A stretch of 64,000 nucleotides of DNA from NCBI GenBank assembly GCA_010094045.1, contig ML986581.1:682001-746000 (forward strand), read 5' to 3'. The notes beneath the pieces are model-generated. The model was not told where the DNA came from and ran no database searches. It saw nothing but the letters and a program-made list of their open reading frames with translations. The DNA comes from Lojkania enalia (taxonomy: Eukaryota; Ascomycota; Dothideomycetes; Pleosporales). Both the position numbers and the translations under genes were made by a program. Positions 36,128 to 46,988 of the stretch are shown here, piece after piece (the stretch's first letter is position 1; each line of letters starts with the position of its first letter).

Positions 36128-37370
36128 ATGGACAATGAATATGAAGCTACGCCGGAGTCGCTACAAACACCGCTCCTCGAAAATATGGTTGTGCCGCCAG
36201 TATTCAAAGGTCTGACGAAGGAGTTGGGTCAGCTGACAGAAGAGCCATTGCTTGGACCCCGAACAGACTTTCCGTCGGGTGAGACTTACTACAACATAGT
36301 CGGAAAGAACATTGATCGTTAATGCGCGTATAGCTACTTTCACATTTGCAAGAAAAGATGTATCGGGCAATAAGAGGCCGCAGGCTATTGCGCATCGAGG
36401 ATACAAGGCCAAGTTTCCGGAGAATACCATGGGAGCGTTCAAAGGAGCGGTGGATGTTGGAGCAGAAGCGATAGAAACGGATATCCATTTGACAAGAGAC
36501 GGCGTAGTTGTACTATCACACGTTAGTATATTTATAAACGATAAACATAGTCGCCTTCTAACATTCGCTAGGACAAGGATTTGAAACGGTGCTTCGGTCG
36601 AAAAGAGAAGATCATTGATTGCGACTGGCAATTCTTGAGCGAGCTAAAAACACTCAAAGAGCCTCATGAATACATGCCACGTCTAGTGGATTTACTTCAG
36701 TACCTTGCGCAGCCCGGGTTGGATGATATATGGGTTTTGCTTGACATTAAAGTACATACAGAGCCACCAGTTCCATGATCAAACTAACTTTGAATTATAG
36801 CTCGATAACGACCCTGATGATGTAATGCGGCTTATCGGTAGTACGATTCGCAGTGTTCAGTCTTCCCCCAGCCGACCTTGGTCGTCTCGAATTGTGTTGG
36901 GTTGCTGGGCGGCGAAATACCTTCCTCTATGTTCGCGCTACCTTCCTGGGTTCCCCGTTTCCCATATTGGCTTCTCCATCCTCTACGCTTCCCACTTCTT
37001 CTCCGTACCAGATGTGTCATTCAACATGTTCCAAGGCGTTCTTATGACACCTTGGGGAAAAGCTTTCATCCGGAAAGCGCAATGCGATAAACGCCCAGTC
37101 TACGCCTGGACAGTCAATGAAGCGAGGCGAATGCGATGGGATATCCGACAAGGCCTTGATGGAGTTATTACGGACGATCCGAAGCTTTTCCTCGATGTCC
37201 GACGTAACTGGCATGAGGGGATGAGTGAAGGATTTTCATTGATGTTATTCCTGGACCTAATACGAGTCAACTTCTTCGCCTTGATATTTGGGCTTATATT
37301 TCAGCTAAAGTTTGGTTTTGGGGAGGGGAGGCAGTTGGTGAAATCACGTATTTGCATTGAAGGGGACTAA
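36128..37370 (+). CDS. glycerophosphodiester phosphodiesterase-family protein (PGC1-like phospholipase C)
   Basis: Four exons (36128-36278, 36334-36521, 36572-36751, 36801-37370) give 362 residues; introns are 49-55 nt. The GDPD domain starts at [22 protein letters not shown], giving the catalytic His-Arg pair and the ENT Glu. It continues with [19 protein letters not shown] (metal-binding Glu and Asp, second His), [15 protein letters not shown], and VYAWTVNE...LDGVITDDP near the end of the barrel. The C-terminal ~35 residues hold a hydrophobic segment ([11 protein letters not shown]) suitable as a tail anchor. This arrangement resembles yeast Pgc1, which degrades phosphatidylglycerol at lipid droplets and mitochondria. 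Classic GDPDs act on glycerophosphodiesters, so the substrate is inferred. The N-terminal 50 residues are acidic and poorly conserved. Confidence 0.9.
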
Positions 37371-37665
37371 GCGTACGGGCTCTTTGGAGACAACCATTCA
37401 AAGTGACGAGAGGGTGGAGCATTGTCCCAGAACTATCAAATTTAGCATTTAGGATATTTAGCATTGGTGTTAGGCAAGGATAAGGAATAGTATTTGATAT
37501 TAAACCAAACACGAGAACTATGAGTACAAAGCATCCACTACAATTTTGTTGGCTGGTCAAACACAGTCCGAAATGTCACCGATTTAGCTAGTCATTTGAG
37601 AAGACTAGCTACTAGAATCGCAGTGTTGCCGATGCATACGCTACTCTGATCCATCGGCAGAGGAA
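37371..37665. other. short convergent intergenic spacer
   Basis: This is the 3'-to-3' spacer between the GDPD gene and the methionine sulfoxide reductase gene. No gene is visible. Confidence 0.5.
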
Positions 37666-38409
37666 TCAAAAGTCGCAGGATCGAGCAAGCAAGTCTGCCA
37701 GGTTCTCTAAAGCAGCTTGATCTTCAAGATCGAACCCATTCAGCTCTGCACAATCGATATCGATGATTGCAACAGTCTAGTTTTCCATCAGCAACAGAAT
37801 TGCGTGTGGAGATATTGGAGATCTACCTTCCCATTTTGAATAATCGGCACAACAATCTCGCTCTTCGTAGCCCCGTCACACGCGATGTGGCCAGGGAATT
37901 TCTCAACATCCTCAACCAATTGAGTCACCTTCGTCTCCGCTCCAATGCCGCATACTCCCCGACCGAATGCGATAGTCTGGCATGCTACTTGACCCTGAAA
38001 AGGCCCTAGGATCAACTGATCGGCATTTTTAGAATCTAATACGTAGAATCCGGCCCAGTTAACTGATTTCAACGGCGACGGAAGAGTACGGAGGCCATGA
38101 TAGATGAGAGAAGCGGCGTTTGCCAGGTTACTTGATTGCTACGTGAGAAGTCTGCACCTCGGATCAATTGAGGTGAATTTGCAGGATCCTTACCAGACCT
38201 ACCATTTGTTAGTAAACCCACCGTTGCTTTTTGTCACCAAACTTACCCAGTTCCTCTGCCCATCAACTAGCGCCGACGCCTGTTGAATTATCTGCGCATA
38301 AACCTCCTTCTTGCTCAAACCCTCCTGAAAAGTCGATGCATCTGCATGAACCTAAATTTCTATTTTAGCTTCTCCGGGTTATAACTACTTTCTTCATCTA
38401 ACATACCAT
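37666..38409 (-). CDS. free methionine-(R)-sulfoxide reductase (GAF-domain fRMsr)
   Basis: Exons are 38409-38407 (the ATG alone), 38351-38247, 38138-37827 and 37776-37666, giving 176 residues. The enzyme reduces free methionine-R-sulfoxide and protects against oxidation. The GAF fold is clear: NLANAASLIYHGL, VNWAGFYVLD, LGPFQGQVACQTIAFGRGVCG, FPGHIACDGATKSEIVVPI and VAIIDIDCAELNGFD. Three conserved Cys (about 89, 99, 123) match the redox cysteines of yeast YKL069W. The start codon sits directly against the first intron donor (ATG|GTATGT). Joining gives MVHADASTF, the usual family start, and no other in-frame ATG occurs before an upstream stop. It is divergent from the dienelactone hydrolase gene. 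Confidence 0.92.
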
Positions 38410-38758
38410 GATGATGCAGATTTTGGAAGCCTGTATGGTGACTGACGCAAGTTTCGCGAAATTGTTCGGCGTTAAAAGCCGTGCTTGTCGGGGATTGCGT
38501 GACTCGTGCTCTGATTGGTTGGAATGCTTCAACATCAAGAGGCAACTCGGAGGTTAATCCAGACCGAGCTCCCTTCACTGTGCGCTGACCAAGTTATGGA
38601 GAATTTCTTGATAAAGGCTAGACATCACTGAGTTATTGCTTAAAGCTATGCCTTTGCGAATGCGTGGTATCACATCGTGTTGCTTTCTCATATGTACTCC
38701 ACTCGAGACTTATAATCAGCTTCCTTCCATTGATTAGCTTGTCTCAAACTACAGAGCA
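38410..38758. promoter_or_regulatory. 350-bp bidirectional promoter (fRMsr / dienelactone hydrolase)
   Basis: The two divergent start codons are 349 bases apart, so the genes must share upstream sequence. No TATA box is obvious on either side. A minus-strand open frame at 38360-38578 crosses the region but does not match the spliced gene frame. Confidence 0.45.
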
Positions 38759-39723
38759 ATGTCAGGCCCATGCTGCGCTGCCGGGGAAATCCATCGCGGG
38801 AATCCGATAGGAAACGAAACGAAAGTTCATGGATTAGATTGCTACGTCGCTAAGCCACCCAGCAACGTTGTGCCCAGGGGTGTTGTAGTTATACTCCCCG
38901 ATGTCTTCGGATGGAGGCTTGTCAATAGTCGGATTCTGGCGGACAATTTTGCGAAGAAAGGACAATGGCTCGTCTACCTTCCTGACCTCATGAATAGTAA
39001 GTCCTTGGCCTTGGCATGGTCATATAGCCCATGAACTCAAGCCCCCCCTACCAAAACTCCTATTGCTCCTTGAAACCGGAACCTAGCTTTGCGTAGACGC
39101 CAATTAAAACTTATATAGGCTCTGCCGCACCACCTTCCCTGATGGCTTCCATCCACGCCCTGCAACTCGGTGGTTTCGCGAAATACTGGCACCTACTTAA
39201 ATGCATCTTCTACCTAATCCCCTTCCGCTGGGCAACACGGCAATCTATCGTCCAACCCAGAATCTCAAACTTCTTCCAGAAACTGCGAGAAAACGAAGCC
39301 GCTCATCTACCAATTGGTGCAGCGGGATATTGCTGGGGTGGCAAGTGGTCTACCGTCCTAGCCCATAATGTGGTCAAGTCTTCATTCGGCAAGCCCCTTG
39401 TAGACGCAACATTCACTGCACACCCATCGCGCCTCAGAATCCCCTCGGACATCCAAAAGATCCAAATTCCAACGAGCATTGCCGTAGCCGTACTGGATGA
39501 TCGGTTTCCTCCTAGCCAAGTCGATGAAACGGAAGCTTTGCTTCGAACGAAGACAGAAAGGGGCGAGGGAGAGCATGAACTCATTTGGTATGAGGGTGCT
39601 AGACATGGGTTTGCGGTGCGGGGAAGTAAGACAGATGAGGTCGAGAATCAGAGAGGAATGCAGGCTGAGGAGCAAGCTGTGAATTGGTTTAAGAAGATCT
39701 TCGCCGCAGTGAGGTATCAATGA
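38759..39723 (+). CDS. dienelactone hydrolase-family protein
   Basis: Exons are 38759-38996 and 39119-39723 with a 122-nt intron; 280 residues. The alpha/beta-hydrolase of the dienelactone hydrolase family shows GVVVILPDVFGW (strand and oxyanion region), ADNFAKKGQWLVYLPDLMN, the nucleophile Cys in AAGYCWGGKW (about 151), the acid Asp in AVLDDRFPP (about 206) and the catalytic His in EGARHGFAVRG (about 242), so the Cys-His-Asp triad is complete. Fungal members are annotated AIM2-like or as hydrolases of small lactones and esters. The true substrate is rarely known, and no chlorocatechol pathway genes are nearby. It shares a 350-bp promoter with the methionine sulfoxide reductase. Confidence 0.92.
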
Positions 39724-40498
39724 GTTTAACAATTTACCTAGGGGCAAAGGTTTTCGTCATACTCGAGGGCTTGTGTTAGATAGCCCTAAAATAGGACGAC
39801 ATAAGCCAGTAATGCATGCAAGTCTTAACCTTGATTTGCTTATAAAATATACTGTTAGGCAAAGGAATTTAGAATTTGTGAGTGTGTTATGGTAGCCTGG
39901 ATATGTCTTCCGACTTTGAGAACGAAATGGAGTGCTACTAAAGTTGTAAAAAGTAGCATCAACCTTTGATGGCAGTCAATCCTACTTAGCCTCGAGTCAC
40001 ACCATACTAGTTTACGCTGATTGCGCCAGTCCTATTGTCGAGGAGAATAGGCACTTTAGTAGGTAATAATGGTGATGGCACATGACAATTGGTTGGAACG
40101 GTTAAGACTACGCTCTCATTAATTTCATACACATCATGATTTGCTTTCGCAGAAAAGAAAACAATACAAGTGACATTACAGAAAACAGAGAAGAGACTGG
40201 AAAGAGACAACAAAGATTAACCGTTCCTTATAGCGCCAGAACTGACAATAGCCCAACCCATATGAACAATGGTGGCCCGAAAACGCCCACCTAGCCGACT
40301 TGCATGGTATGAGAAGATATTTTGACCGAAGTCGAGATATATCCACGAGGACTCAAAAGCCCTGACACAGTTTTGCTATCAATCGATACTTAAGATGCAA
40401 AAGCTCGCGATGGAAGAAACGGATCTGGTGCGCCATCAATGCCGAAAACAACGTCGATAATGCAGACGAAGAACTAAGATCGGTATATAACACGCTTC
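39724..40498. other. convergent intergenic spacer
   Basis: This is the 3' spacer between the dienelactone hydrolase and CDC14 genes. No coding frame above 68 codons was seen; it is AT-rich and otherwise featureless. Confidence 0.5.
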
Positions 40499-42576
40499 TC
40501 ATGACTTTGAACGAAGGCTAGTAGCATTTCCCATGCTACCTACTCTCCCACTTGTTTTTCTGACACCACTCTTGCTCTCAGTACTTCGTCGGGAAGGGCT
40601 GGCTCGAGTTTTCCCCACGCTGATATCGCCACGGCCGCTCCCGCTCTTTTCACGTGCCGGGGTCTTCGGGCGAGTAGGTGACGCATTTTCTACATCGCTG
40701 TCGCCGTTCATGTTCCATGCGGTTGTGGTTACGCTTGTTGAGGTAGTCGTGGTGCAACTTATGGCTCGTCGCTTATCCTTTGGATTCGGTGACCGGGACG
40801 CTGTCCTTCTAGCCATCATTAAGCGTAGATGGTATTCCTCATCGGTCTCAGCATCGACCTGAGAGAGGCGCGCTATCGACACAACATCCGCGTCGGGTTT
40901 TATGAATGGCTCATTCTCGTTGACGCGTTGTGGGGAGTGTCTGCTAGTTCCAGAACCATAAAGCTTGCTCGTCTTCCGCGGCTGGCCTGGGGTTGGCGCC
41001 GGGAGGTTGTCCTCCTGCACGCCCATCTTCCCACTGCCGGTATTGCTTCGCTCATTCGACTCAATTTCTCCGAGGGCTGCGCGCTTTTGAGAGCCATTTG
41101 GAGGCGTGAAAGTCTGCCCATTGCTTGCAAGGCGCTGTTTATGGGAGGACTTGGTAGGGGTTGATGGCATCATCTCTGCGAGCTTTGCCTTCAGAACATC
41201 CTCATGCCACCACTCTCGGAAAGTTCCTTGGTTGAGATGGAGCCAGTGCTGCTGAGGACCAACGACCATACCGGGGCGCATGAACCGCATGTATGCGATT
41301 ATCTCGTTGGCAGTGAAAGCATTTCTATAGATTAGGTATGCGCCAATGAGGCAACCGGTTCGTCCTAGTCCAGCTTTGCAGTGTACGGCAATGCCCTTCT
41401 TTCGCACCGTAATCATTTCGTGCGCAAGATTAATGAACTTGCGCACAAGAGAAAGGGGCGGGCAAGTGCCGTCATCGAAGATCATGTCGAGATGTTGGAT
41501 GCCGAGTGCCGTGAAATAGGAAGACGAGTACAGCTCGGAGTTTAGTCGTACCACAAGACCAATATTCCGTGCGCTGAAATGCGACAGAACATTTTTGAAA
41601 GGGATTGGCAAGCCTGATCGTTGGACGTCGGCGATGGTAGTAGGCAGGGTGGAGTACATTGGTGAGGAGACGGGGATTACGTGCGTTGGCTGATGCTGGG
41701 GTGAGGCGAACGCAAGAAAATTGGGGGTTACCCAATTGAAATCGCCCATGTCGACGCGTTCGTACTTTTCATATCTAGCTAGGTTAGAATGGGCGTAGGC
41801 TGGCGTGGAGGGATGAGCGTACTCTTCTAAACAGAAGTCCTTCAGATCGCAAAGCCCTTCCTCCTTTGCTTTCCATATCCCGTAGACAACGTCTTGTATG
41901 TTAAGCACATAATCAGCCTGGCTATAGCCTGCGTCTCTGAAGGGCATGCAGGGAGGATCCATTTGGGCAATCGGGGCAAGAGCTAGATGAGGGGGCCAAG
42001 ATTGAATGAGGACCATGTAGCATGCCAGGATGCAAGCGGCATTAGCGCGGCCTATATGAACGTAAGGACTTGTATTATTAGAATCGAGGGAATCAAAATG
42101 AACGCACTCCTTGAATCAGCATTACTCCAGAAAACCACGCCCCGTTCCTCGTTCGCCGGATCCCCTAGGACTTCGTGCAGTTGCACAGCAAAACGGTAGA
42201 GGTGGCCAACGTGCAGTGGCCCAAAGTCTGCATGAAATGCATTATACAAAAGTGTCTTGTCGATAGTGAAGTACACGGGTGGGTGGACCTTTGGCCCAGC
42301 AGCAATAGGACCTTGCTGCGCCCTGGACGATCGCTTGTTTGGGGAGCGGCTCTGGCGAGGGTAGGGGAACGGCGTGTTCGCATCGGGCGGATGTGTGTAT
42401 GAGGCCAGATATAGTCGATCTATCGAAGAAAAATGTGTCAGTATATGATAGTCCACGATTGTCTTGTTTTGGTTCCATGTTTTGGGATGTTTACCTTGGA
42501 TGTACTCTATGACCTGCCCATAGCTGGTCGCTGTTGCTGTTGACATTTTGGCTCCTGCTGGCTTCGCAGAAGACAT
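40499..42576 (-). CDS. CDC14: CDC14-type dual-specificity protein phosphatase
   Basis: Exons are 42576-42495, 42419-42108, 42051-41823 and 41774-40499, giving 632 residues. The 48-nt third intron (41775-41822) is stop-free and in frame; I treat it as an intron because removal yields the conserved LEEYEKYERVDMGDFNW and it has a TCTAAC branch site. The N-terminal half is the substrate-recognition domain (IQDRLYLASY, YFTIDKTLLYNAFHADFGPLHVGHLYRFAV, NAACILACYMV). The catalytic domain has the IFDDGTCPP loop and the P-loop VHCKAGLGRTG (Cys near residue 337), then MRFMRPGMVVGPQQHWL. The basic Ser/Pro tail (about 400-632) is typical for localisation and CDK control. CDC14 reverses CDK phosphorylation at mitotic exit and in cytokinesis. 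Met11 (42546) is an alternative start. Confidence 0.95.
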
Positions 42577-43320
42577 GCTGGGAGTTGCGACCCTGGAAAT
42601 CTATCCGCACTCAAAGAAAGAGCGACTGCTACTTGCGGACGTCAAGCGGAGCACGAGGGTCCCGCGGGATAGTGGAATGACGAGAACGCAGAGCGCTGCA
42701 AGGTAAGAGTGCGGATGTTGGCCTTGGATCAGGTGCTGCGGTCGCTATGCGCTGCTCAGTCTCCAGCTCCCTGCGGTAAGAAATAACTGTAAAGATGCGA
42801 GTCCTGGGAATGTGGGAGAGGAGGTCTGGAAATGAGCTTTGGATGTTGTTTTGAAATTCGGCCTGTCAACAAACGCTAGTCCAAATGCAGCCATCGCACG
42901 GCCCGCTTTAGCTTATAGGCCAGGGTTTCAAGCCTCGACCCAACAACCGCTTCTCTCTACGTTGTTTGGAAGACCATCCTTCCCACGCCAACTATTTGAG
43001 CGGAGGCATCCCCTGTACGTTGAGGCTGTTACTCGCCCTTGTTTGTTTGTTTGTTTTTATCAAATTTTTGCTCTAGTCTTCTTGCCCATGAATGCAAGTC
43101 GTAGAGTATGTACTCACAATAACTAGGTAGGGTAGAAGTCTACGGCAGTCACGCGACAGTTTAGCCTGCACCAACAGCTATAGAAGGCTTTTGCGATCCT
43201 AGGCAATAGGTGCTGGCGCATGCGGTAGGCTTACCTAGCCGAAGGCAAGCCTGTCATTCAGAAGCCAAGAATTGACCAAACCCCCCCCCGACCTTGAGAA
43301 ATCCCATTAATTCCACAACG
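42577..43320. promoter_or_regulatory. divergent promoter region between CDC14 and the SET-domain gene
   Basis: No gene is supported. There is a TTTG repeat near 43040-43057 and a run of ten C at 43280-43289. Confidence 0.4.
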
Positions 43321-45106
43321 ATGATTAGGAGGGGGAGGGAAGAAGGCTGGCTTCATCAGCCCATTGATGCTCTGCCTGCGTGGGCGGAGTTCCACGGAGT
43401 CAGGTTCAATGGAGTAAGGGTTGGACCGATTCCAGGCCGAGAGCATCATGGATCAACAGTCATAGCAAATCGCGACCTTGCCGGTAGTCAAGAAGATCCA
43501 TTGATGCTTGTGCCGAAGGAGCTGATCGTATCTCGCCAAAATGTTGACCTTTTTGCAATGTCTGATCAGCACTTACGGGAGGTCCTTCAGGCCGTAGGAG
43601 ACTTTGGATGGACTACACGCGGAGCAGTATTGATTTTTCTGCTGATGCAGGCAACTATCTCTTGTCCTACAATCAAAGATATAGGAGTCCATAATCCTCT
43701 GACCGAGTATATCAAATTTCTTCCAGATGAGCTGCTCCCCACCTTCTGGACCGAAGAAGAGCAAGAGCTACTCTCTGGCACCACTCTCAGGCCCGCCGTC
43801 CGCGCGAAGCTGAATAGTCTACTCCGTGAATTCGAATTGCTTCGTATAGCCACTGAAAATATTACTTGGTGCACGGAATATTGGTGGGATGAGGACAACG
43901 GCTCCCTAAGTTTCGAAGACTGGATGCGAGTTGACGCCATGTATCGCTCCCGAGCCTTAGAATTCCCGGGAGTTGGCGATTGCATGGTACCTTGCGTGGA
44001 TATGGCTAATCATGCATCTGGCGAAGTCACAGCTGCGATCTATGAGACTGATGGCGATGGAAACGGTCTATTGCTTCTACGGGATGGGAAAAACATTGCA
44101 AAAGACGGAGAGATCACGATCACGTAAGCTAAGATTGCGTGGTCTGGGCAATGGCGCTCACAGTTCTAGGTACGGTGATGACAAGGGAGCCTGTGAAAAT
44201 ATCTTCTCATATGGATTCCTCGAGGACACGGTAGCATCGGCCAGGGCAATGTTTCTTGGCCTTGATATTCCGGACGATGATCCGCTAAAGCCGGCAAAAG
44301 TCGCTATCAATACCGCAGCACCAGGCATTCGTTTATTTGAGAAAGAAGGAACAATTGCATGGGAAAGCGAGTACGTATGGCTCATTGCTGTCAATGAAGA
44401 AGATGGGCTCGACTTCAAGATGAAACAAACAATAGATGGGAAAAGAGAGGTGCAAGCTTTTTGGAAACAGAATGAGTTGAATGATACATCCAAGCTTCGC
44501 AGCTACCTCGAGGAAGATCCGCTTTGGGATGTATACCAACTTCGCGCAGTTATGCTGGTACACAATCGCATCGAAGAACAGCTCCATAGCCTAGGAGAGG
44601 TGGGCGATCCTGAACGCGATGCTGGCATTAGAGAAATACCGTGGCGGCTTGCAAGGCGACTCCGCACTCTCGAGTCCGACATGCTTGGGAGAGCTCAGTC
44701 TGCTCTCGTAGACCAGGTAAGCACAGGTCCTCTGATTTATTATTCTATCTACACGTTGGGTTGAGTGCTTGGTTGGCCCCTCAACAGCCCGAGTAGCACT
44801 TCATTCTCCTCAACGGCCTCGGTGAATTCATCTGACCGGCTTCTACCTTGTCTTACTACAGCTGGAGTATTGCTCCCAAGCAAAGTCATGAGCCTATATC
44901 GCTATCTGCACCCGGGAGCCACACAATATTCATTGCTTTGTGGAGCTGATTGAATTTCAATTTCCGTTGTGTTTAATGGTCGCTCTTGGTCACTAATGTA
45001 TTCTTCTACTGGATAGAAAACAATACTCCTAGAGTCGGAGATCGTGCAGCGTTATCTTGGACTCATTGAAGACGAAAACGAACGAGAAGAGGTCGACTTC
45101 AGCTGA
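43321..45106 (+). CDS. SET-domain lysine methyltransferase (Rkm4/LSMT-like)
   Basis: Exons 43321-44123, 44170-44716 and 45017-45106 give 479 residues, the usual size. The SET domain is split by a substrate-binding insertion as in ribosomal or Rubisco lysine methyltransferases: the N-terminal part is FHGVRFNGVRVGPIPGREHHGSTVIANRDL and LMLVPKELIVS. The core is WCTEYWW...DAMYRSRALEFPGVGDCMVPCVDMANHAS, and YGDDKGACENIFSYGFLED matches the 'Y..K.N..ll..YGF' SAM/product motif. The C-terminal part is the helical Rubis-subs-bind-like domain. The 300-nt second intron is far longer than others here; the last exon (LLESEIVQRYLGLIEDENER) fits the family end. The likely substrate is a ribosomal or other cytosolic protein rather than histone. 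Confidence 0.88.
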
Positions 45107-46988
45107 AGCACTGGACGGCTCCACAATTGATGTACTTTGCTTAGGATGGATCAACCTCCATCAATGTGGAGCTGGATGGGGCTCATATATTCTAGTACTA
45201 CTATTAATTTACGGCCACCCAACCACTTTGCACCCCTAACGAATTAGGAAGCTGTCAGGGACATAATACAAGCGTCGCGATCTTCATATAAGCTTCGGCT
45301 CTCAGCCATTCATATCGCCGTAGTGGTTGTGCTTCTGCACTTTGGTGAATTTTGGCGAAATGTGGCGCGTCTGCCGGCAATGGGCAGTTAAGTGTCAATT
45401 TGATCTGGAAATGGCGCACACGGAAAGTGGTTCTGTATATTTTGTGGAAGTTGAGGCGCACAGGAATGCCTATACGGACGCAGGTAATATCAAAGTCTGA
45501 CGGCTCGATCTGGCCGGAATCCCGGAGGAAGCTATTCAGCGATTATCCCACTATAACACATGGACCTGTATACGGGCAATCAAGGAAGCAATGGTTTGAA
45601 TATTTCCCTTTTATCAATGTTGACTTGGTTAGAGTGACGTGAGGTCACGGGGAGAAGTAGCGGCCAGTCTTCTGGGCTTGGCCGCCTAGCACAGTCGACC
45701 GGCGCCGCTGCAGATTCGGGCGCCAGAGTGGCAACGAATGGGCACGAGCTGCGATCGCACTGCACGCTCATGATCGACCGGGGCGACGCCCGGCCGTACG
45801 TTTCTCCAGTTTCTGGAAGGCAGCAGAGTGACGCTGGGCCGGACCCGATCTCGTGTGTGCCCTTAGCGACGATTAAGCATGCAATATAAAGAAGCCTTAC
45901 TTGTGGCGCGTAGAGTAGAGTGGATGAGCACAGGGGCAGCCATCCGGCCAGCCAGCAGGAACAGCAGCTTAGCAAGTCGATTCCCCTGCTAGCACCCCCG
46001 TCAGCAGGGCACCGTAGTCTGGCAGAGGGGGTTCCTAGATGGAGAGCAATATTCGACGCGTTGCTGCAATTCGGCGAATTTTGCGGGAGCTGGTTGGGTG
46101 GCAGCCCGCGAGAGCTTGGTCGCAAACGGGCCGAACTCCAGTCCACTGCGAAGCTCGAGCTGTCGTTGCACCACGATCGAGCCCGTAGTCGCCGGCACCC
46201 CGCAAGCACTATTCATAGCAAGGTCGGTGGATAGTCGCGGGCGCGTCAGAAGGACCGTAATAGTAAGTGATGATGGAGCCGGTCGCAAGCCGGTTGCAGG
46301 CCTGGCCGGGGCGAAGAGTGTTGAATGGCGCTGGGCCGCTGATCGCACGCGACGGGACTAGTGGCAAAGGCGGCACGAAAATGGGACGGAGCAGCTGGCA
46401 GCGCTGGCGGCGGCCCATGGGCACCTCAACAGGTGGCCGGGGGGGCCCCTGATCCGGCGCAGGCGGCCTTGCTGGCTCCAGCGTGCCAGGGCGTGCTAGA
46501 AGAGCGCCAAGGCCTGACTCCAGCTGCCCCTTGTCGCGCAGCCATGGCCCATGGGCGAAGGCATTTCCCCGCATGTCCATCCACACCTGCCCCAGAAGAC
46601 GCTAGGAAGCACCGGGCTACGCGCGAACTCGTACTGTCGCTCGCTCGCATCCCTCCGCCAATTCCTACTTGTGCTGCCCCGGCCGCTTCTGCCCACGCTC
46701 CTTCTCGACGCTCGCCGGACCCTTCCTCTTACATATGCTTGCTGCCACCCGTCCCGCTTCACCGACCCGCTTTCCTCAACGCCCCATCACCGTCACACTG
46801 CAACTCCCGTACTGTTCTGCTTGATACGTCGATCCTGGCCGCCAACACAGTGACGATATTGTGACACCCGGCTCATCCGGATGGTGCCCGGCTGCTGCGC
46901 GCCCGACTCGACGTTGTTTCCCTGCGGGGCCCGAGACAGCACCAGAACCGCTTGAGCAGCACTGTGCGACACCAGAACCACCGCCACC
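45107..46988. promoter_or_regulatory. 1.9-kb GC-rich region upstream of facB
   Basis: The proximal part is GC-rich, then C/T-rich near 46660-46800, as in long fungal regulatory-gene leaders. Open frames such as 45580-46209 (-, 209 codons) and 46361-46864 (+) have no family resemblance and look like GC-driven shadows. A long 5' UTR with upstream ATGs is likely. Confidence 0.4.

Noticed and set aside
45580..46209. 209-codon minus-strand open frame in the facB promoter
   Set aside because: Cys/Ser/Leu shadow-type composition in GC-rich promoter DNA; no family resemblance.
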